A stretch of DNA of 64,000 nucleotides from Acinonyx jubatus (lineage: Eukaryota; Chordata; Mammalia; Carnivora; Felidae), in contig NC_069389.1 in NCBI RefSeq assembly GCF_027475565.1, positions 27,391,047-27,455,046 of the forward strand. Reading direction: 5' to 3'. The position numbers were made by a program, and so were the translations under genes. A model generated the notes under the pieces. The model was given only the letters and a program-made list of their open reading frames with translations, made no database searches and was not told the DNA's origin. Positions 24,361-37,195 of this stretch are shown piece by piece (the first letter of the stretch is position 1; each line of letters begins with the position of its first letter).

Positions 24361-26727
24361 CTGATTAAAAACAACAAGTACAGTCTTCATTTTGGTTTTT
24401 AAAAAGCTGTGCATCGTTAACAGAGATAATAAGACATGTTACTGAAACACACACAAAAAGTTCCAATTTTAAACTTTCAGGACTATTATTCTAAGATATT
24501 GTGCTCATAGTTTTTTTTTTTTCTTTTAAGTGGTTTACTGTAGCTCTTAAAAGGAGGAAGTTTCCTCCCATCTAGTTCAAAAGGACCACACTTGACCGGG
24601 GGCACGTGTAGGAAGATCAGGTTGTAACTTATTTCATCGTTTCACACAAGTCATCAAGTGGTTTTGATTTCTTAGCGCATATCTAGAAGTTAAACCAGTT
24701 TGGAGAAGTGAACTAAACTTGTCATTTATAATATTAATCAGCCCATGCAGGAATATTGGATGTGGATGTGTGAGTGTGAGACGGCAACAATTTTTAAAAT
24801 TTTACCACACTCACTCCTAAGTGAATGTGTTTTGTTTTAAATGTACACTAATTTCTACCTAATCATCTATTTTAAATAACCTATATGTCCAAATTTCTGA
24901 CAAATATAAGGGCGTTAGTAAAAAATGATGTGCTAGATTGCTGTCAATATTGCAAATAATTTCTACAAATGTAACATTAATGTGTGTTGTTTTTAAAAAC
25001 TCTAATCAAATAAGTATTAAAATGTAGGTTAGGGAAATTATTTTTAAAATGTTGAGAATGCATTTAGTTTTTTAAACTCCAAGAATAATATTTTTATTTT
25101 ATTTACTTTGAAATAAAATTATTTGAATAAGTGCCAGTTTAACAGGACAGCACATGTGACCAGGTGATTTTCCATCTGTGGTGTCCTATCTTTCTTTGAA
25201 CTCAGTATTTGAAAACTTTCTTTTGCAGAGGTTCACCTTGCATGGCCCTCAAGGTAGTCTGATGAGCTAAGATAACAAATATGAGACAATTTTTGTAAAA
25301 GTCACATGTATGTGTATTTGCGTGTAATCATTCATAGTACTCAGAGGTACCTATTTACATCTGCACCGCATATTTAAACCACTATACACAAATGAAGAAT
25401 TATTTTTTCAGAGGAACATCATTTTTATCTGAGATGTGTCAGTTGCTAGTTTGGCAAAATATAACATAGAGATACGTTTATAATTTGTGAAAGACCTTCC
25501 TTATTTTAAAAAGTCTGCGATATTTCCTAAGGCTGAGGACAAAAACCAAAAAACCAATAACAAAAATCCCACTTCATTTCTTTCCCCATGCCAGGTGACG
25601 GCTATAGGGCAGAGTCTGTGAACAGCCCAAGAGGTAAGCAGTGTTCTTTTTCACCTCGGGACCCTTGGGTTTCTTCTTTGACATGAAGGAGAGGTAGGTG
25701 TAACTCAGCATCTTGGAAAACCTCTTCTTGACTTTCTTTCCATGAGCTGAGTTGGCAAGGCCACCAAACCCCATACATGGGGAGGACGGACTGATTTCGG
25801 GCAGCTCCAGGAACTCAGAATTGTTACCACTGAGAACTAAGATTAGTGGAAATAGTTTTCCTATTGCTTCCCATACCTACAATCTAAAATTTATATACTG
25901 CCTTGTAATGTCATTTTAAAGCATGGCTGAGAAGTTCCTAGCATTGATGGGTGTCTGAGAAATCTCGAGCATGACATATGTAAAGGTTAAGAATGCCACA
26001 TTGGTGATGGCTGTGGAAGAGGGAAAAGGAAATTGTGAAAAGGATGTGGAAGGAGAAATAAGTCAGGAAAAAGGGATGTGATGCAGAACTATTCAAGCCA
26101 GAGAGAAATGTAACAGATATTTTGAAATTAATCAGGGTTGAAAGGAGAATGTTATGAGTTTGGGAAGAGCCCACATGGTTATATTCCCTTACTCCCATGA
26201 AATAAGCAGCATGAAGTCATACATATTTTAGACATCTAATGTACTATTTAATTGACTTTTTGGCAAAACTAGTTTGTAGTAAACTTTAGTAAATATTTTT
26301 TATATTGTTTGTAATACCTCTTCTCTGACACAAACATTAAATTACCAAAAATCATGACTGACACAAAACATCAGCCATCCTCAATGGCTGAGTTTCTTAT
26401 TAAATGTCCAGTTAATCTTCTGATTTAACTCTTTTCCCCCCATTACATTCTGTCCTCTGAGTTTGAAAATTGCACAGGTCAAAACAAAACTGCTGAACTG
26501 TTTATTAGAATCTGCAAGTGCTCCTATGTGACCATACCATAGTAATTTGGCATTCATAATAAAGGTTCAACAAGAATACTTTGCATTTATAATAAATCAT
26601 TAGAATCACAAAATGGGCAAGGTATGCACTGAGAATCGAGTTGGAGACTTGAGTTATCTAATTTCTTTCCAACTATTTATTCATTTTCACTCCTAGTTCA
26701 TTCACACTTTTATCACAACCAATTTAC
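24361..26727 (-). other. DMD: Intron 38 (2.4 kb)
   Basis: Mostly AT-rich unique sequence. The exception is a GC-richer open stretch on the minus strand at 25574-25830 (listed separately). No SINE is present. Confidence 0.9.
25574..25830 (-). pseudogene. Possible retrocopy fragment, source gene unknown
   Basis: A minus-strand frame stays open from about 25880 down to a TGA at 25574-25576. Its composition is unlike the AT-rich intron around it: many codons end in C or G. The conceptual peptide includes GNNSEFLELPEIS, then KKVKKRFSKMLSYTYLSFMS, KKKPKGPEVKKN and YSRHLAWGKK at the end. That basic and Ser/Tyr-rich mix looks protein-like, but I do not recognise the family. There are no splice signals joining it to dystrophin, no clear poly-A tail and no target-site duplication. 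It could be a worn processed pseudogene or a chance GC-rich patch. Confidence 0.3.
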
Positions 26728-26850
26728 CATATCTTTATTGAAGTCTTCCTCTTTCAGATTCACCCCCTGCTGAATTTCAGCCTCCAGTGGTTCAAGCAAT
26801 TTTTGTATATCTGAGTTAAACTGCTCCAATTCCTTCAAAGGAATGGAGGC
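26728..26850 (-). CDS. DMD: Dystrophin exon 38 (spectrin repeat R14, helices A-B)
   Basis: A 123-bp, 41-codon exon, the shortest in the window, phase 0. It starts ASIPLKELEQFNSD and ends NLKEEDFNKDM. The acceptor has a run of T then ag; the donor is gtaaattgg. Because it holds no internal ATG upstream of much of its length, it is too short for a methionine-initiated ORF call. I found it by translating the region. It matches human exon 38 residue for residue as I recall. It is the first half of R14, whose helix A has Phe (EQFNSDI) in place of the usual tryptophan. Confidence 0.96.
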
Positions 26851-28298
26851 CTAAAAAAAAAGATAGTGCTAATTTAAATCAAAATTACTTTTTATTAGAA
26901 ACATAAACCCCCAAAATTACATTTGTTCAACCTCCTGTTGCTAAAATAATGACATGCATTATGTTTCCACATTATATTTTATGAAAGCTTTGAAATACAA
27001 CTGGGAAAGTACCTGGGGATGCAAATAAAGGCAAACACGTAACATTATCAGAGCTCAACATACATGCAAGATAATGCAATTCGTTATTTTGTTTTTTCAA
27101 CAAAGCCAATTTCCATATACTCGATTGAGCTAATTGTTAATATTCTAAAGTTGAATTTGATCTTATTTAAAATATTCTGATATAAATACCATTTGTGTAA
27201 ATATGTCTTCTCAGAAATTTGCCTCATTCATCAAGTAACAGTAACCTCAGGTAGAAATGCAGAATTGTCTCCTTATCCTCAGAAAACTACACAGCCATCT
27301 GCCCCAATATTTTAAATGACATTTTTAGCATGGAAAATATGACAGGCACACTCTCATAAGACAAACAATGCCAGGAGCTTGCCTTAGGAATGCTTTCTTT
27401 GGTAGCACACACAAAAAATTTCAAATGAATGAACCCAGAACATTTCACATAAAAATCTGAATGTATGTTTTCCAACCTTACAAACATCACAGTTTCTTTG
27501 AGTTTGAAATTCATAATGACCATAGTCTCAAAAAACTTGAAAACCTTTTTCTCTAAGGAAACCACTTGAAGAGTGATGAATAAAACTACATTGAAAATCA
27601 AATATATATTCGAAAGAGTAGGCAAGACTTAATTATCAAAGTTCCAACAGTTAAGAAAATATGCATTCTATTGATCTTTACCCTGCATTCAATTTCTTCG
27701 CAGTAACACACTAAGAAATTGCTTCTCCCTCATAGCTTCTGAAAATTCACAGATGACATAGAGAAATCTCGTTTTCTTACAGAGCCAACCATTTCCCAAC
27801 TTGTAAAACCAACTCAGGAATGACCCTCAGTGTCTTATGCCTGGATGACTGCATGTATCAAGTATGGTCCCCATCTACTGCTCCCCATCACATTCCCAGC
27901 CATAGTCTTACTCTTTATTAAATGGCATCTCCCAGAGGACAACAAAGATAAGTGTTCAAGGAAAAACCAAGTATCTAAAGGTATAGTTACTAATGAAGAA
28001 GTGAATAATCAAATGCCGTTCACCAGAACACGGCTGCCACATACAACATGAGTATACAGTTATCTTCTGGGCACTTTTACACACACCAGAAAGGATTTAT
28101 GGGCTCTTTTGAAAAGTGACTCATTTTCAATATTGCTTTTAAATCCTAATGAACATCCACAATGTGAAAAGTCATAAAAGGTTCCTGAACCAGTAGAGAA
28201 TGATAGTATCGTACACATATTTAAGGGATGTTTCCATCTCTGTATTATCAACATACTTCTACGCTTTAAAAACATATTGCCCAAAGTGTGGTAAAAGC

Positions 28299-28322
28299 AA
28301 AAAAAAAAAAAAAAAAAAAAAA
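28299..28322 (+). repeat. A24 tract
   Basis: Twenty-four consecutive A in intron 37 (a T24 tract in the DMD transcript). No SINE or L1 body is recognised upstream. Confidence 0.95.
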
Positions 28323-28889
28323 GCTTTAGCATCAAGATGAAACAATCTTAATGTGATACTATTCTGTGTCACTGAATTGTTCGCATTTGCTAATTTTTAA
28401 TTAGACCAACTTCATTGTTCTACATAATTTTGTGAAAGTAAAATGATAGGTACTATTTACAATAACTTTTATTGAGTGCTTGGGTGTCAAAATAAAATGG
28501 GTCCATTTGCCGGCAGATTTATCTGTTCTACTTCTTTGTACGCTTCCTATCTAGCTCACTCTATCTCCATATAATCCAATACAGAAGGTAATTTCAAAGG
28601 CTTCACATTCAGGTCTCTATGCCTCTTTCTCAATACTGCTTGACTAAATGCATTGTATTATCTTCCAAATTTAACTGTAACTTTCATAACACCTCCCAAA
28701 TATTCATCTTTAGCTGGTGCTTCACTTCTGAATTTTAATAGAGACTCTCCTAGAGCCAGCTGATACCTCACTTCAAGTTCAACATATCTAGAAAGGAGCT
28801 CATTATCTTTCCCCCAAGCTGCTTGCAACACCAACTTCCCTAGTTCTGTAAATAGAAGACTACTTTTCTCACTCATCCAAGCTTAAAAT

Positions 28890-29270
28890 GTGAGTCATGT
28901 TATTTTTCAACACTTCACTCTAGTAAAATCATTGTGAACTCATTCACCATGATCTACTTGCTTTCTATTCCCAGAGACACCATATCTCCTAGTCATCACA
29001 CAGGAATTAAGGCAACAACCTCCTTATAGGGGTATAATCTCCTTCTCATGTCACCAGTTCCATCCTGTACACTGCGATCAGGTCAGTATGCTACAAAAAC
29101 ATGGCTTTCATTAACCCATTTTTCTATTCAAAAAGTACAAGTAGAATAAAGCCTGAACTCCAACATTATAGTCAAGGCTTCCCCTAACATTGTCCCAAGG
29201 ACCTTTCTAGCCCTATTTAAGTGTTCCCAGTATCAACCTTTCTTACAAGCCTATTGGTGAACTCTGTGTA
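28890..29270 (+). repeat. L2 relic, plus strand
   Basis: Phrases typical of forward L2: aataaagcctgaactccaac, gtcaaggcttcccctaacat, caaggacctttctagcccta. Boundaries approximate. Confidence 0.52.
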
Positions 29271-29317
29271 TTACCCCCCACCTTGGCCTTTAGAACGTTT
29301 TTAATCTTTGGTGAAGA

Positions 29318-29540
29318 GCCTAAGCTCCTGAATGAGAACATCTAGACTGAATTGGGATGCCACCATTTAGTAGCTGGGGGATCTTGCACAAGTTATTTGT
29401 CCTCTTTGAGTCCAGTTACTCTATTGTAGCGTGAAGATAAGAAGAATATCTACCTTACAGGGGTGTTATGAGAATCAAATAAATTAGAATGTTGTCTGAG
29501 ATACAATAAATGCTCAGTTAATATCGGTTACTATTTTCAC
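29318..29540 (+). repeat. MIR, plus strand
   Basis: Collinear with MIR: tctagactgaattgggatgc, gtagctgggggatcttgcac, aagttatttgtcctctttga, ttacaggggtgttatgagaa, and acaataaatgctcagttaat at the end. Near full length. Confidence 0.72.
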
Positions 29541-29929
29541 CTTAAATCCTATGTATCCATATGACATATGATAAACACTCAGTAAATATTGACTCTTAAT
29601 GTTGCCTCTCAAAACTGTACCCATCCATGACTTCATTAAAAGATATTCTTTTGAAAACATATGGTTTATGAAGAATAAAATAAATGCTTATTGCATTAGC
29701 ATTTCTACTTTGCCAAGGTATTTGACAAAGTCATTAAATTCTGATGATGAACATGGAGAAACTGAGACTCAGTTTGGCAATGTAGCATTCTGAACAACAA
29801 AACTTGCTAATTAATTAATCTGTATCAACGCAGAGGGTAGTTTCAAGGAGGATGCCAAAGGGCTTTGTATTTGTTCTGCCCCATGCAGTATTTTCATCAG
29901 GGATTGTTTGGAGACATAAAAAGTATGTA

Positions 29930-29969
29930 AAAACAAAACAAAACAAAACAAAACAAAACAAAACAAAAC
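29930..29969 (+). repeat. (AAAAC)8 microsatellite
   Basis: Eight perfect AAAAC units in intron 37. Confidence 0.97.
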
Positions 29970-30784
29970 CATGCAGAGAGAGGAATGAATTCCATGAACA
30001 CCCCTTGAAGATAAGGGATTTGCTGTCTTGTTCAACATGGAGTCATTCCTTGTACAAAGTAGCCACTCACAAATGAATATTTCCTGAGAAACTCAGTAAA
30101 TGAAGGATTAATCATGGGATAATAGAATCAACATTTCATGGAACTCCTGAATGACCTAGAATTTTAAATAACACAATTTCTATTGTATAAAATTGAAAGG
30201 ACCTGATTGGCCAAATGCTAGCAACAATGTTACCACCAACTACAAAAATGTTATAAGTAGATACAAATAGCTTTTAGGAAACATTACTACAACATGATTA
30301 ATTAATAAAGCAAGATAATGCAAAGTCAGATTTTTATTAGTAGTACATGTGGGGTCCAGATTTCCTGATCAAAGACTGCCTTGCTTTTGTTAAAAAAGGT
30401 CACTATACAGAGTAAGGATTTGAATTATTCTGTATGGCTCCAAAGTGAGTAACTTGAATCAATGCGTAAAAGTTACTTGGAGCCTGAATTTTAGTTGAAT
30501 ACAGGAACAGCTGATTAGTGCTATCAATGTTTTTTTTTTTTTTAATTATTTTTAAGAGCACTAATTGTAAAGTAGTGAGTTTCTCCTTGCTGAAAATACA
30601 CAAGCAGAAGCAGGATGCTGACATATTAGGGTCTATGTTAGCAATAAGACACTTCTCACATAAATATTTCCCTAAAATTTTATCAACTTATAGTAAATTC
30701 TGTCCTCTGAATTCAAAAGGTTTTGTTTATCTGTAGCAATGCAGCTAAAGAGCAACAGAATGCAAGTCAGATATATAATTTTAA

Positions 30785-31040
30785 ATGCTTTAGATGCCAT
30801 ACTAAAAAGTAAAAAGGATCAAATTAATTATACTTTATTTACCTGATATATCCAAAATATCATATAAACCTATAATCGACATAAAATAGAAGATATTTTA
30901 CATTGACTTTTTCATATTAAGACTTCAAAACCTACTGTGTATTTTACACTTCCAGCACTTCTTAATTTGTAATAGCCACATTTCATATAATAGCCATATG
31001 TGGTTCGTGGCTACTTTTTTTAGACAGTACAGATCAATAG
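30785..31040. mobile_element. hAT-type DNA transposon relic
   Basis: Matches, by memory, an abundant mammalian non-autonomous element: tatatccaaaatatcatata, agatattttacattgacttt, tgtgtattttacacttccag, agccacatttcat, agccatatgtggttcgtggc, ending tagacagtacag. The exact family name (a Charlie-type MER) is not certain. Confidence 0.6.
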
Positions 31041-33810
31041 TAATTATTATAACCATGACTTTTGAAAAGAATGGTTATGAGTTTGAAATACATCATAAGA
31101 GTAATGTCTTACTAGTGTTAGGCAAGCTGCTGATGTTTTATGTAGTAAATTTTAGTGGATACAGGTAATTTTTATGGTATCTCTCTCATTCACTTACATT
31201 CAAATATGTTTTGAGAGGAATTTTGCCGAATCCTTCTGGGGATAGGAAAATTTATGGGAATGGGTTCCACATGTTCTATCAGGAGTTTCCATTCCTCATT
31301 TAATGTACATTGTACTGCAGTGTCTCTTACATGTTCAATATCATGTTATATGGCTTTTAAGAGTTTATGCTTTGTCTCACCAGTAGGTATTTAATCCTTG
31401 AAGTTTAGGGTATATATGCTCTATTTTCCGTAGCAAATATAACTCCTTTTTTCGTATAGATGAGGTACTTACTATATCAACAACTAGTTTTAAAGCATCC
31501 AATATATTAACTGAAGTAACCAGTGACCAATTTTGTAACCAAAATAACCATAGGTACTCAACCCAATTATTTTGTCTGTACTATTGGCATGATCAGACCA
31601 GCCATTTGACATGCACGTGATTATTACTCTTCATTCAGATACAAGGGCTTAGAAAAATTTAAATGCTTCCTTAAGACTTCACTGGTTATCATTAGGTCAT
31701 CACAATTTGAATATGGAAGGCAGTTCCCTGACCAATTAAAGCTTTACATGTCATTCCTTGGTCTTTCTTGCCTTTGTAATTTAGAATTCTTATAAAACTT
31801 TATAAAAGAAACGCATAATAAGCAAGCACCCAAAATTTAATAGCTCCCTCTTGAGTCAGCAAAGCTTAAAACATATAAAGTATCTAGTGTTTGCCTTTTA
31901 GATTGAGAATTATGATAAATTATTTAAAGGAATTGAAAACAATGGTGGATAAATCATAATTACTGCATAAATTACTTCTATTGAATTTAAAGAAAATATA
32001 TGACCACAGAACTAGAATCACAATTAAATCACACAACGTTAGACAATGCACACAAGATAGGTTTTAGAATACACAGAAAATAATCAAACAAAGATCATAA
32101 TATCATAGGGGAGAGCATATACCATACACCAGGCATAGGTTTCCCACAACTTCGTTTTTTACTTACCTTTCCATCTTAAGAGCTTTAAACATTGACTGGA
32201 TAGTCATACAAAATACAAATAAAGTAAAACATGAGGAGGGTTAATAAACAGATAAACGGACACAAAAGAAAGAAGAGACAGAGAAACTGAGAAAGACAAC
32301 GCTTGGTTTTCCTTGATTTTTAATGTTTCAGATTGCTTAACAGCTATTAATTGTGCTTTGCTGTACGATTTAGGATTAATGAAATTTAAGGCTTTGTTAA
32401 ATTCTTAGCATTAAAGATGACTTATATAACAAGTTAACAAACAATAACAGACTGAAAAAAGCAAAATCAATTACAAATTGATTCATTGTAAATTGGAAGC
32501 ATTCAAATTACTCAGATACACTTTATAATTTTTAAAATTTAACCTTACTTTTAGTTAAATATTACTTCTCACGTGCAAAGATACACTAACATAATGACTG
32601 TGTTTACACAGACAGCAAAGTAAACATTTGTTAATGTGGACCATGTAATCTCGATAATCAGGATAAATGGCCACTACATTCAAATTACACTAATATCTAA
32701 ATTGAAAATAAATAATCCAAGTGCTACAGATTTGTTTAATATGGCTCAAATTAGTCTCTTCCTTCCATTCTGCAGCTTTGAAAGTTTATTTATAATTACA
32801 ACATCGGTATAAAAAATAAAATAATTCACGGAAACCAAAATGAATAAATTTTCAAGGACCAGTAACATCCTGCAATACAGAAAAGACATACTGAGGATAT
32901 GATATAAAGAGTTATTTCCAATCAAAATATCTGGAGAGGGGGAAAAAAAACCCACAAAGAGAAATAAGTGTATTAAAAAGACCTACCCAGAATAAAGATA
33001 ACCGGGTAAACTAGTTTATAGCTTTATTCATTCACTTATTTTAACTTCATAAGAGCAAATTCCAAAAAACATAACAAAGTAAATTTAAAAAATAAAGCCA
33101 AATTGACTCAGAATAGTGACATTATACTAGTTGGATTCTTTTAATAATTAGGTAAGTGAGTGGTTTATCTTTGATGCTTCAAAGATAAAGATGTGAAAAT
33201 GCGGTAAGTTCCCAAATTTATGAATTATTTAAAGGGCGCTACCCAGTACACTGGTTTTTGAATTGATGAGATTAATCTCATGGTCATACTTTTCAGATTA
33301 GATACAAAATATACTGACTGGTTAAGATATACTCGTGGTTCAAGAATCAGCCCACTGCCTACTTATTGTTAAATATAACTGGAAATGTATTTCTCTACGT
33401 CATGATTAAATGAGTGTAGTAGTAGCAACTGAAATAAGAGAAAAAAAGGATCGTACTGTAAAAATACATGAGGGAGACAAGCGAATTAAAAGCAAAAATA
33501 CAACACTTTGGACAACTGTGTGTTTTCTCTTTTTTCTTCTTTTCTCTTGCCCTTTCTCCCTTCCTCTCTCACTTCTCTCTTTTTTGTTCAATTCTTTTTG
33601 TTTTTAATACAAAAAAGTGCACTGAAATCATGTTTTTTTTTTAAGTGAAGTTGGACAGGTTTATATTAACGTATAATCTAGCAACAATAAATACCTAATG
33701 ATATAAACACAGGTAATAAAGTATGCTGAGGGGCAGCATGTGGGAGTAGACCAAGCAATGAACCAGGATCTGACATTTTCCTAACCAGGCTAACTGTAAG
33801 AACTTACGCA

Positions 33811-33890
33811 ACTCACTGGCTCTCGGGGCACCCGTAAGTATCCGAAAGTCCCTGGTCTGAGGAAAGATTACTTTTGCATGTGTTGACTGA
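33811..33890 (+). repeat. Duplicated ~85-bp segment, copy A
   Basis: Shares ordered blocks with 34824-34908: actcactggctctc, ctggtctgaggaaagatta, cttttgcatgtgtt and actga. Flanks do not match. The family is not recognised. Confidence 0.6.
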
Positions 33891-34778
33891 TCAGAGAAAT
33901 AACTGTCTTTCTTAAGGGATCCCAATCAGGAATCACCAAATAGCTTTAAGCATTTTAAATGTCACACTAATAAGACCCAGTTAGTTCTAGCAAATGACAC
34001 TGCTCAGCAAACTCAATAAACATCTACTTGGAAACCATTTTAACTGATTATAAAAAAGGATTTGTTATCAAATTTTTAACAGAATTAACCTTATAAAAGG
34101 ATAGCAAATTACAAACGTGAAAAAGAAGTTGTTAATATAGGAATTCTGTTGCTAGGTTAATTTCCTATTTATTTCAGTGAAATACAATTAGCAGGTATAG
34201 TACTACATAGTTTGGGTATTAAACTGCTCATATTACCTGAGGATTTCAACTGTAATTGGTACGTATTTAGTATTCTACAAATTATGCGATACCTATAGAT
34301 CTTTACCAAAGTTTTTATCTATGCTTTCTGCTATAATTTCTTTGTAGAAAATTTCACTAAAAAGTGTGTATGTAAAATGTGTATGTGTATGTACATGTGT
34401 ACATAACCATGTATGTATATTTGCATACATATACACATACACACACATATACAAACGAGAATAACTGTACCAGTTAATGGACTACATTCTCTTCTGTCAG
34501 AAGAGGCGTTAAATTAGAAACACACTACAAAGGGGAAAAAGATAAATATATTTGTACTGATAAAGCTGACTACTGAAAATTGGGTTTTAGTTAAAAATTT
34601 CAAAACCAACAAATCTTATTCCGACATTCTAGATCACATTTATAAGTGGTATTCTTTATTTCCAACTGATGTTTAGGAAAGCCAAAATACCTGTCTAAAC
34701 TATCACTCAAGTATTTACAAATTACTTTTCACATATAAAGCCACCATTTAAGAGAGATTAGACCCAACCATGTGGTTT

Positions 34779-34800
34779 TGTGTGTGTGTGTGTGTGTGTG
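34779..34800 (+). repeat. (TG)11 microsatellite
   Basis: Eleven perfect TG units in intron 37. Confidence 0.97.
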
Positions 34801-34823
34801 TTATATTCTATATTAAACGGGAA

Positions 34824-34908
34824 ACTCACTGGCTCTCTCAGAGCCATGTATATTTATCTGCAAACCTCTGGTCTAAAGAACGATTATTTTTGCATCTGTT
34901 AACACTGA
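34824..34908 (+). repeat. Duplicated ~85-bp segment, copy B
   Basis: Diverged relative of 33811-33890 in the same orientation about 1 kb away: actcactggctctc, ctggtctaaagaacgattat, ttttgcatctgtt, aacactga. Confidence 0.6.
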
Positions 34909-35477
34909 CTGGAGGTCAAAAACTTGACACTATAATTATTATAGCAATAAAATTATGAATATTTACATATATGATGCCAGACTGTCCGAATCTCATGTTA
35001 CAATTACAATAAATATTTCTAGGGAAACTGCTACGTGAATTTTAAAAGCAATTTTAAAGTCTATTATGGAAATTAAAGAATATATGGTATCAAATATCTA
35101 ATGGCACATAAATCTTAAAAAAAGAATTGAGGACATAATAAACAAGTTCACTTTTCTTTTGGTTAGTACCAATTGCAGGGCCAACAATTCAAAATTTCAG
35201 CTCCATAGGAATGAAGACAATTTAAATAGGCAAATTATATGTGTAAGTTTCATAATATTTTGTAACAAAGTAATTGTCTATACTAATAGGCCATAGACAA
35301 AATCTATTTAGACAATATTACTTTGAAACTAAGTATTTTGATGCCTATTTTTTTCTTGAAACTCATATGCAGACTTTTATACTCGGTGAGTCTTGAATCC
35401 TGAGTCACTTTTCAAGTCACCATCTTTTTGGTCTTCACGTAATAATTTATGTCTAGGTTAGTTCTCAGTGTCTTTAC

Positions 35478-35670
35478 ACGAGTGGTTCTCAAACTGAGTC
35501 CCCAAATCATTAGCATCAATGTCACCTAAAAACTTCCTAGACATGCAAATATTAGGGAATACTGAATCATAATCTCCATGGGAGGTGGGCAGGGGGGATA
35601 GACAGAAATCTGTGTTTTAACAATTCCTCCAAGTACACAAAGGTTTGAAAGTCACTGCTCTAGATTGTCA
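35478..35670 (+). mobile_element. MER5A-like hAT element
   Basis: Begins gagtggttctcaaactgag and ends ggtttgaaagtcactgctct, the inverted terminal pattern of MER5A. The interior has gcatcaatgtcacctaaaaa and ctgtgttttaacaattcctc. Near full length. Confidence 0.75.
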
Positions 35671-35689
35671 CTTCCTTTGCCTTCCCACA

Positions 35690-36200
35690 GATATCCCTTT
35701 ATTTGAGATACTCACTGTTTCTCACCTAGACTATTGTGATTCCCTACTTCCTGTAATTTATTCAGTTGCATTCTCTTCACAACCACTGTTGCACTAATCT
35801 TTCAACAGGGCACGTAAAAAGAACCCATTAAGAACTCCTCAGTGCCTTTTGAATTAAGCATAAACTATTAGTCTGTTTGTCATGATCTCTCCACGCTGTG
35901 TCTAATCATCCTTTACAGTGTTATCATCCACAACTAAGCTTCATGCTCCATGCTCTACATTTTGTAAGTAAACTGAATGTACTCTCCACCGAACACTCCA
36001 TACACTCTTGGGCTTTTTCATCGGTTTTTCCTGAATTGTTACCTCCTCCATGTCGCTAGAATGGCTAAATTCACTTAGCATACACTCATTCTTGGACCAA
36101 TATCCACAAACATGACTTGTTCCGTCATTAAACGGTAAGCTCCTTGAATCCATCACATCTTACCTAGCAATACAGGGACCACAGAACCAAACATTGTGAT
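35690..36200 (+). repeat. L2 relic, plus strand
   Basis: Forward L2 features: ctagactattgtgattccct, aacccattaagaactcctca, tgttacctcctccatgtcg, ggtaagctccttgaatccat and atacagggaccac. Boundaries approximate; it may extend towards 36500. Confidence 0.6.
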
Positions 36201-36999
36201 CTGAAATACTACAAGGTTGGTGACAGATCATTCATATTGGTCCCTTTTCCCAACAGTTTCTTCATTAATCCCTTAAGATCTACCTCAACTATCATCTCTC
36301 CCAAAATGTGGACTCCCATCTCCAACTTGGCTTCTCCCAACATGGAGAGGGGCAGACATGCCCTAAGGAAAAGGACTAAGGACTCAGTTTATTTCTGCCC
36401 TCTATGCATCTGTTTCCTGCCATCTTCTTTTCCTGATAATATCTTCCTCACCATCACCGTGCTAAGCCACCATGTTCAGATTCCCTAAAACAAAAAGAGA
36501 TGTGACATGTTGTCTTTCCCCACTGATTCCATCAACTTTACTCATGGTTAGGAAGTTACCACTGATTTATTTTGATAATTCTGACCATCCCCAATAAAAG
36601 AGCCATTTTCTCAAAGAGATTTCAAACAGATTATGAGGATTAAGCTTTTTCAAAGCAATCAGATACTACTGATAAACCTCAAGGAAATGGGAAGAGGTAT
36701 AATATATTTTAAAGGTCCTATTTGGGACAAGCAGAATTTCCCAGCATTTCCTATAATGGTCCACTTGATAATATGTAAGGCTGGTCCTTACAATGGAAAT
36801 AGCAAAGAAGTCTTCTTGATCTCAGCCCATTCCAGCAGTGACCCGAAAGAAAAGCAGCCATTTCTCCATTTCTTTTTCCCATCACTTTCTCTCTCAACTC
36901 TCAAAATTTGGCTCTTCAAAGCTAACATATAATATGATGGAAATCATTATTGATATTAATTACTTTTTTTCATTTTGCATCTATACGTGCTTTTTGTTA

Positions 37000-37195
37000 A
37001 TGCATGCTTTTACGTATCCTAGGCCATTTGATATTTACCACAGATGTGAGGTTAAAATAAGACAAATATCAGCTTACGACTTTTCTAGATAAAAACATGG
37101 CTCTGAGAGGTAAAGGGTCATATATATGATCACATCCCCAACAAGTTTTGTAGCTTGAAGGTAAGAATTTCTTCCTTGCACCATGCTGTTTCTCA
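37000..37195 (-). repeat. Possible MIR, minus strand
   Basis: aacatggctctgagaggtaa, tcacatccccaacaagtttt and gtagcttgaaggtaagaatt resemble a reversed MIR. Weak. Confidence 0.4.
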
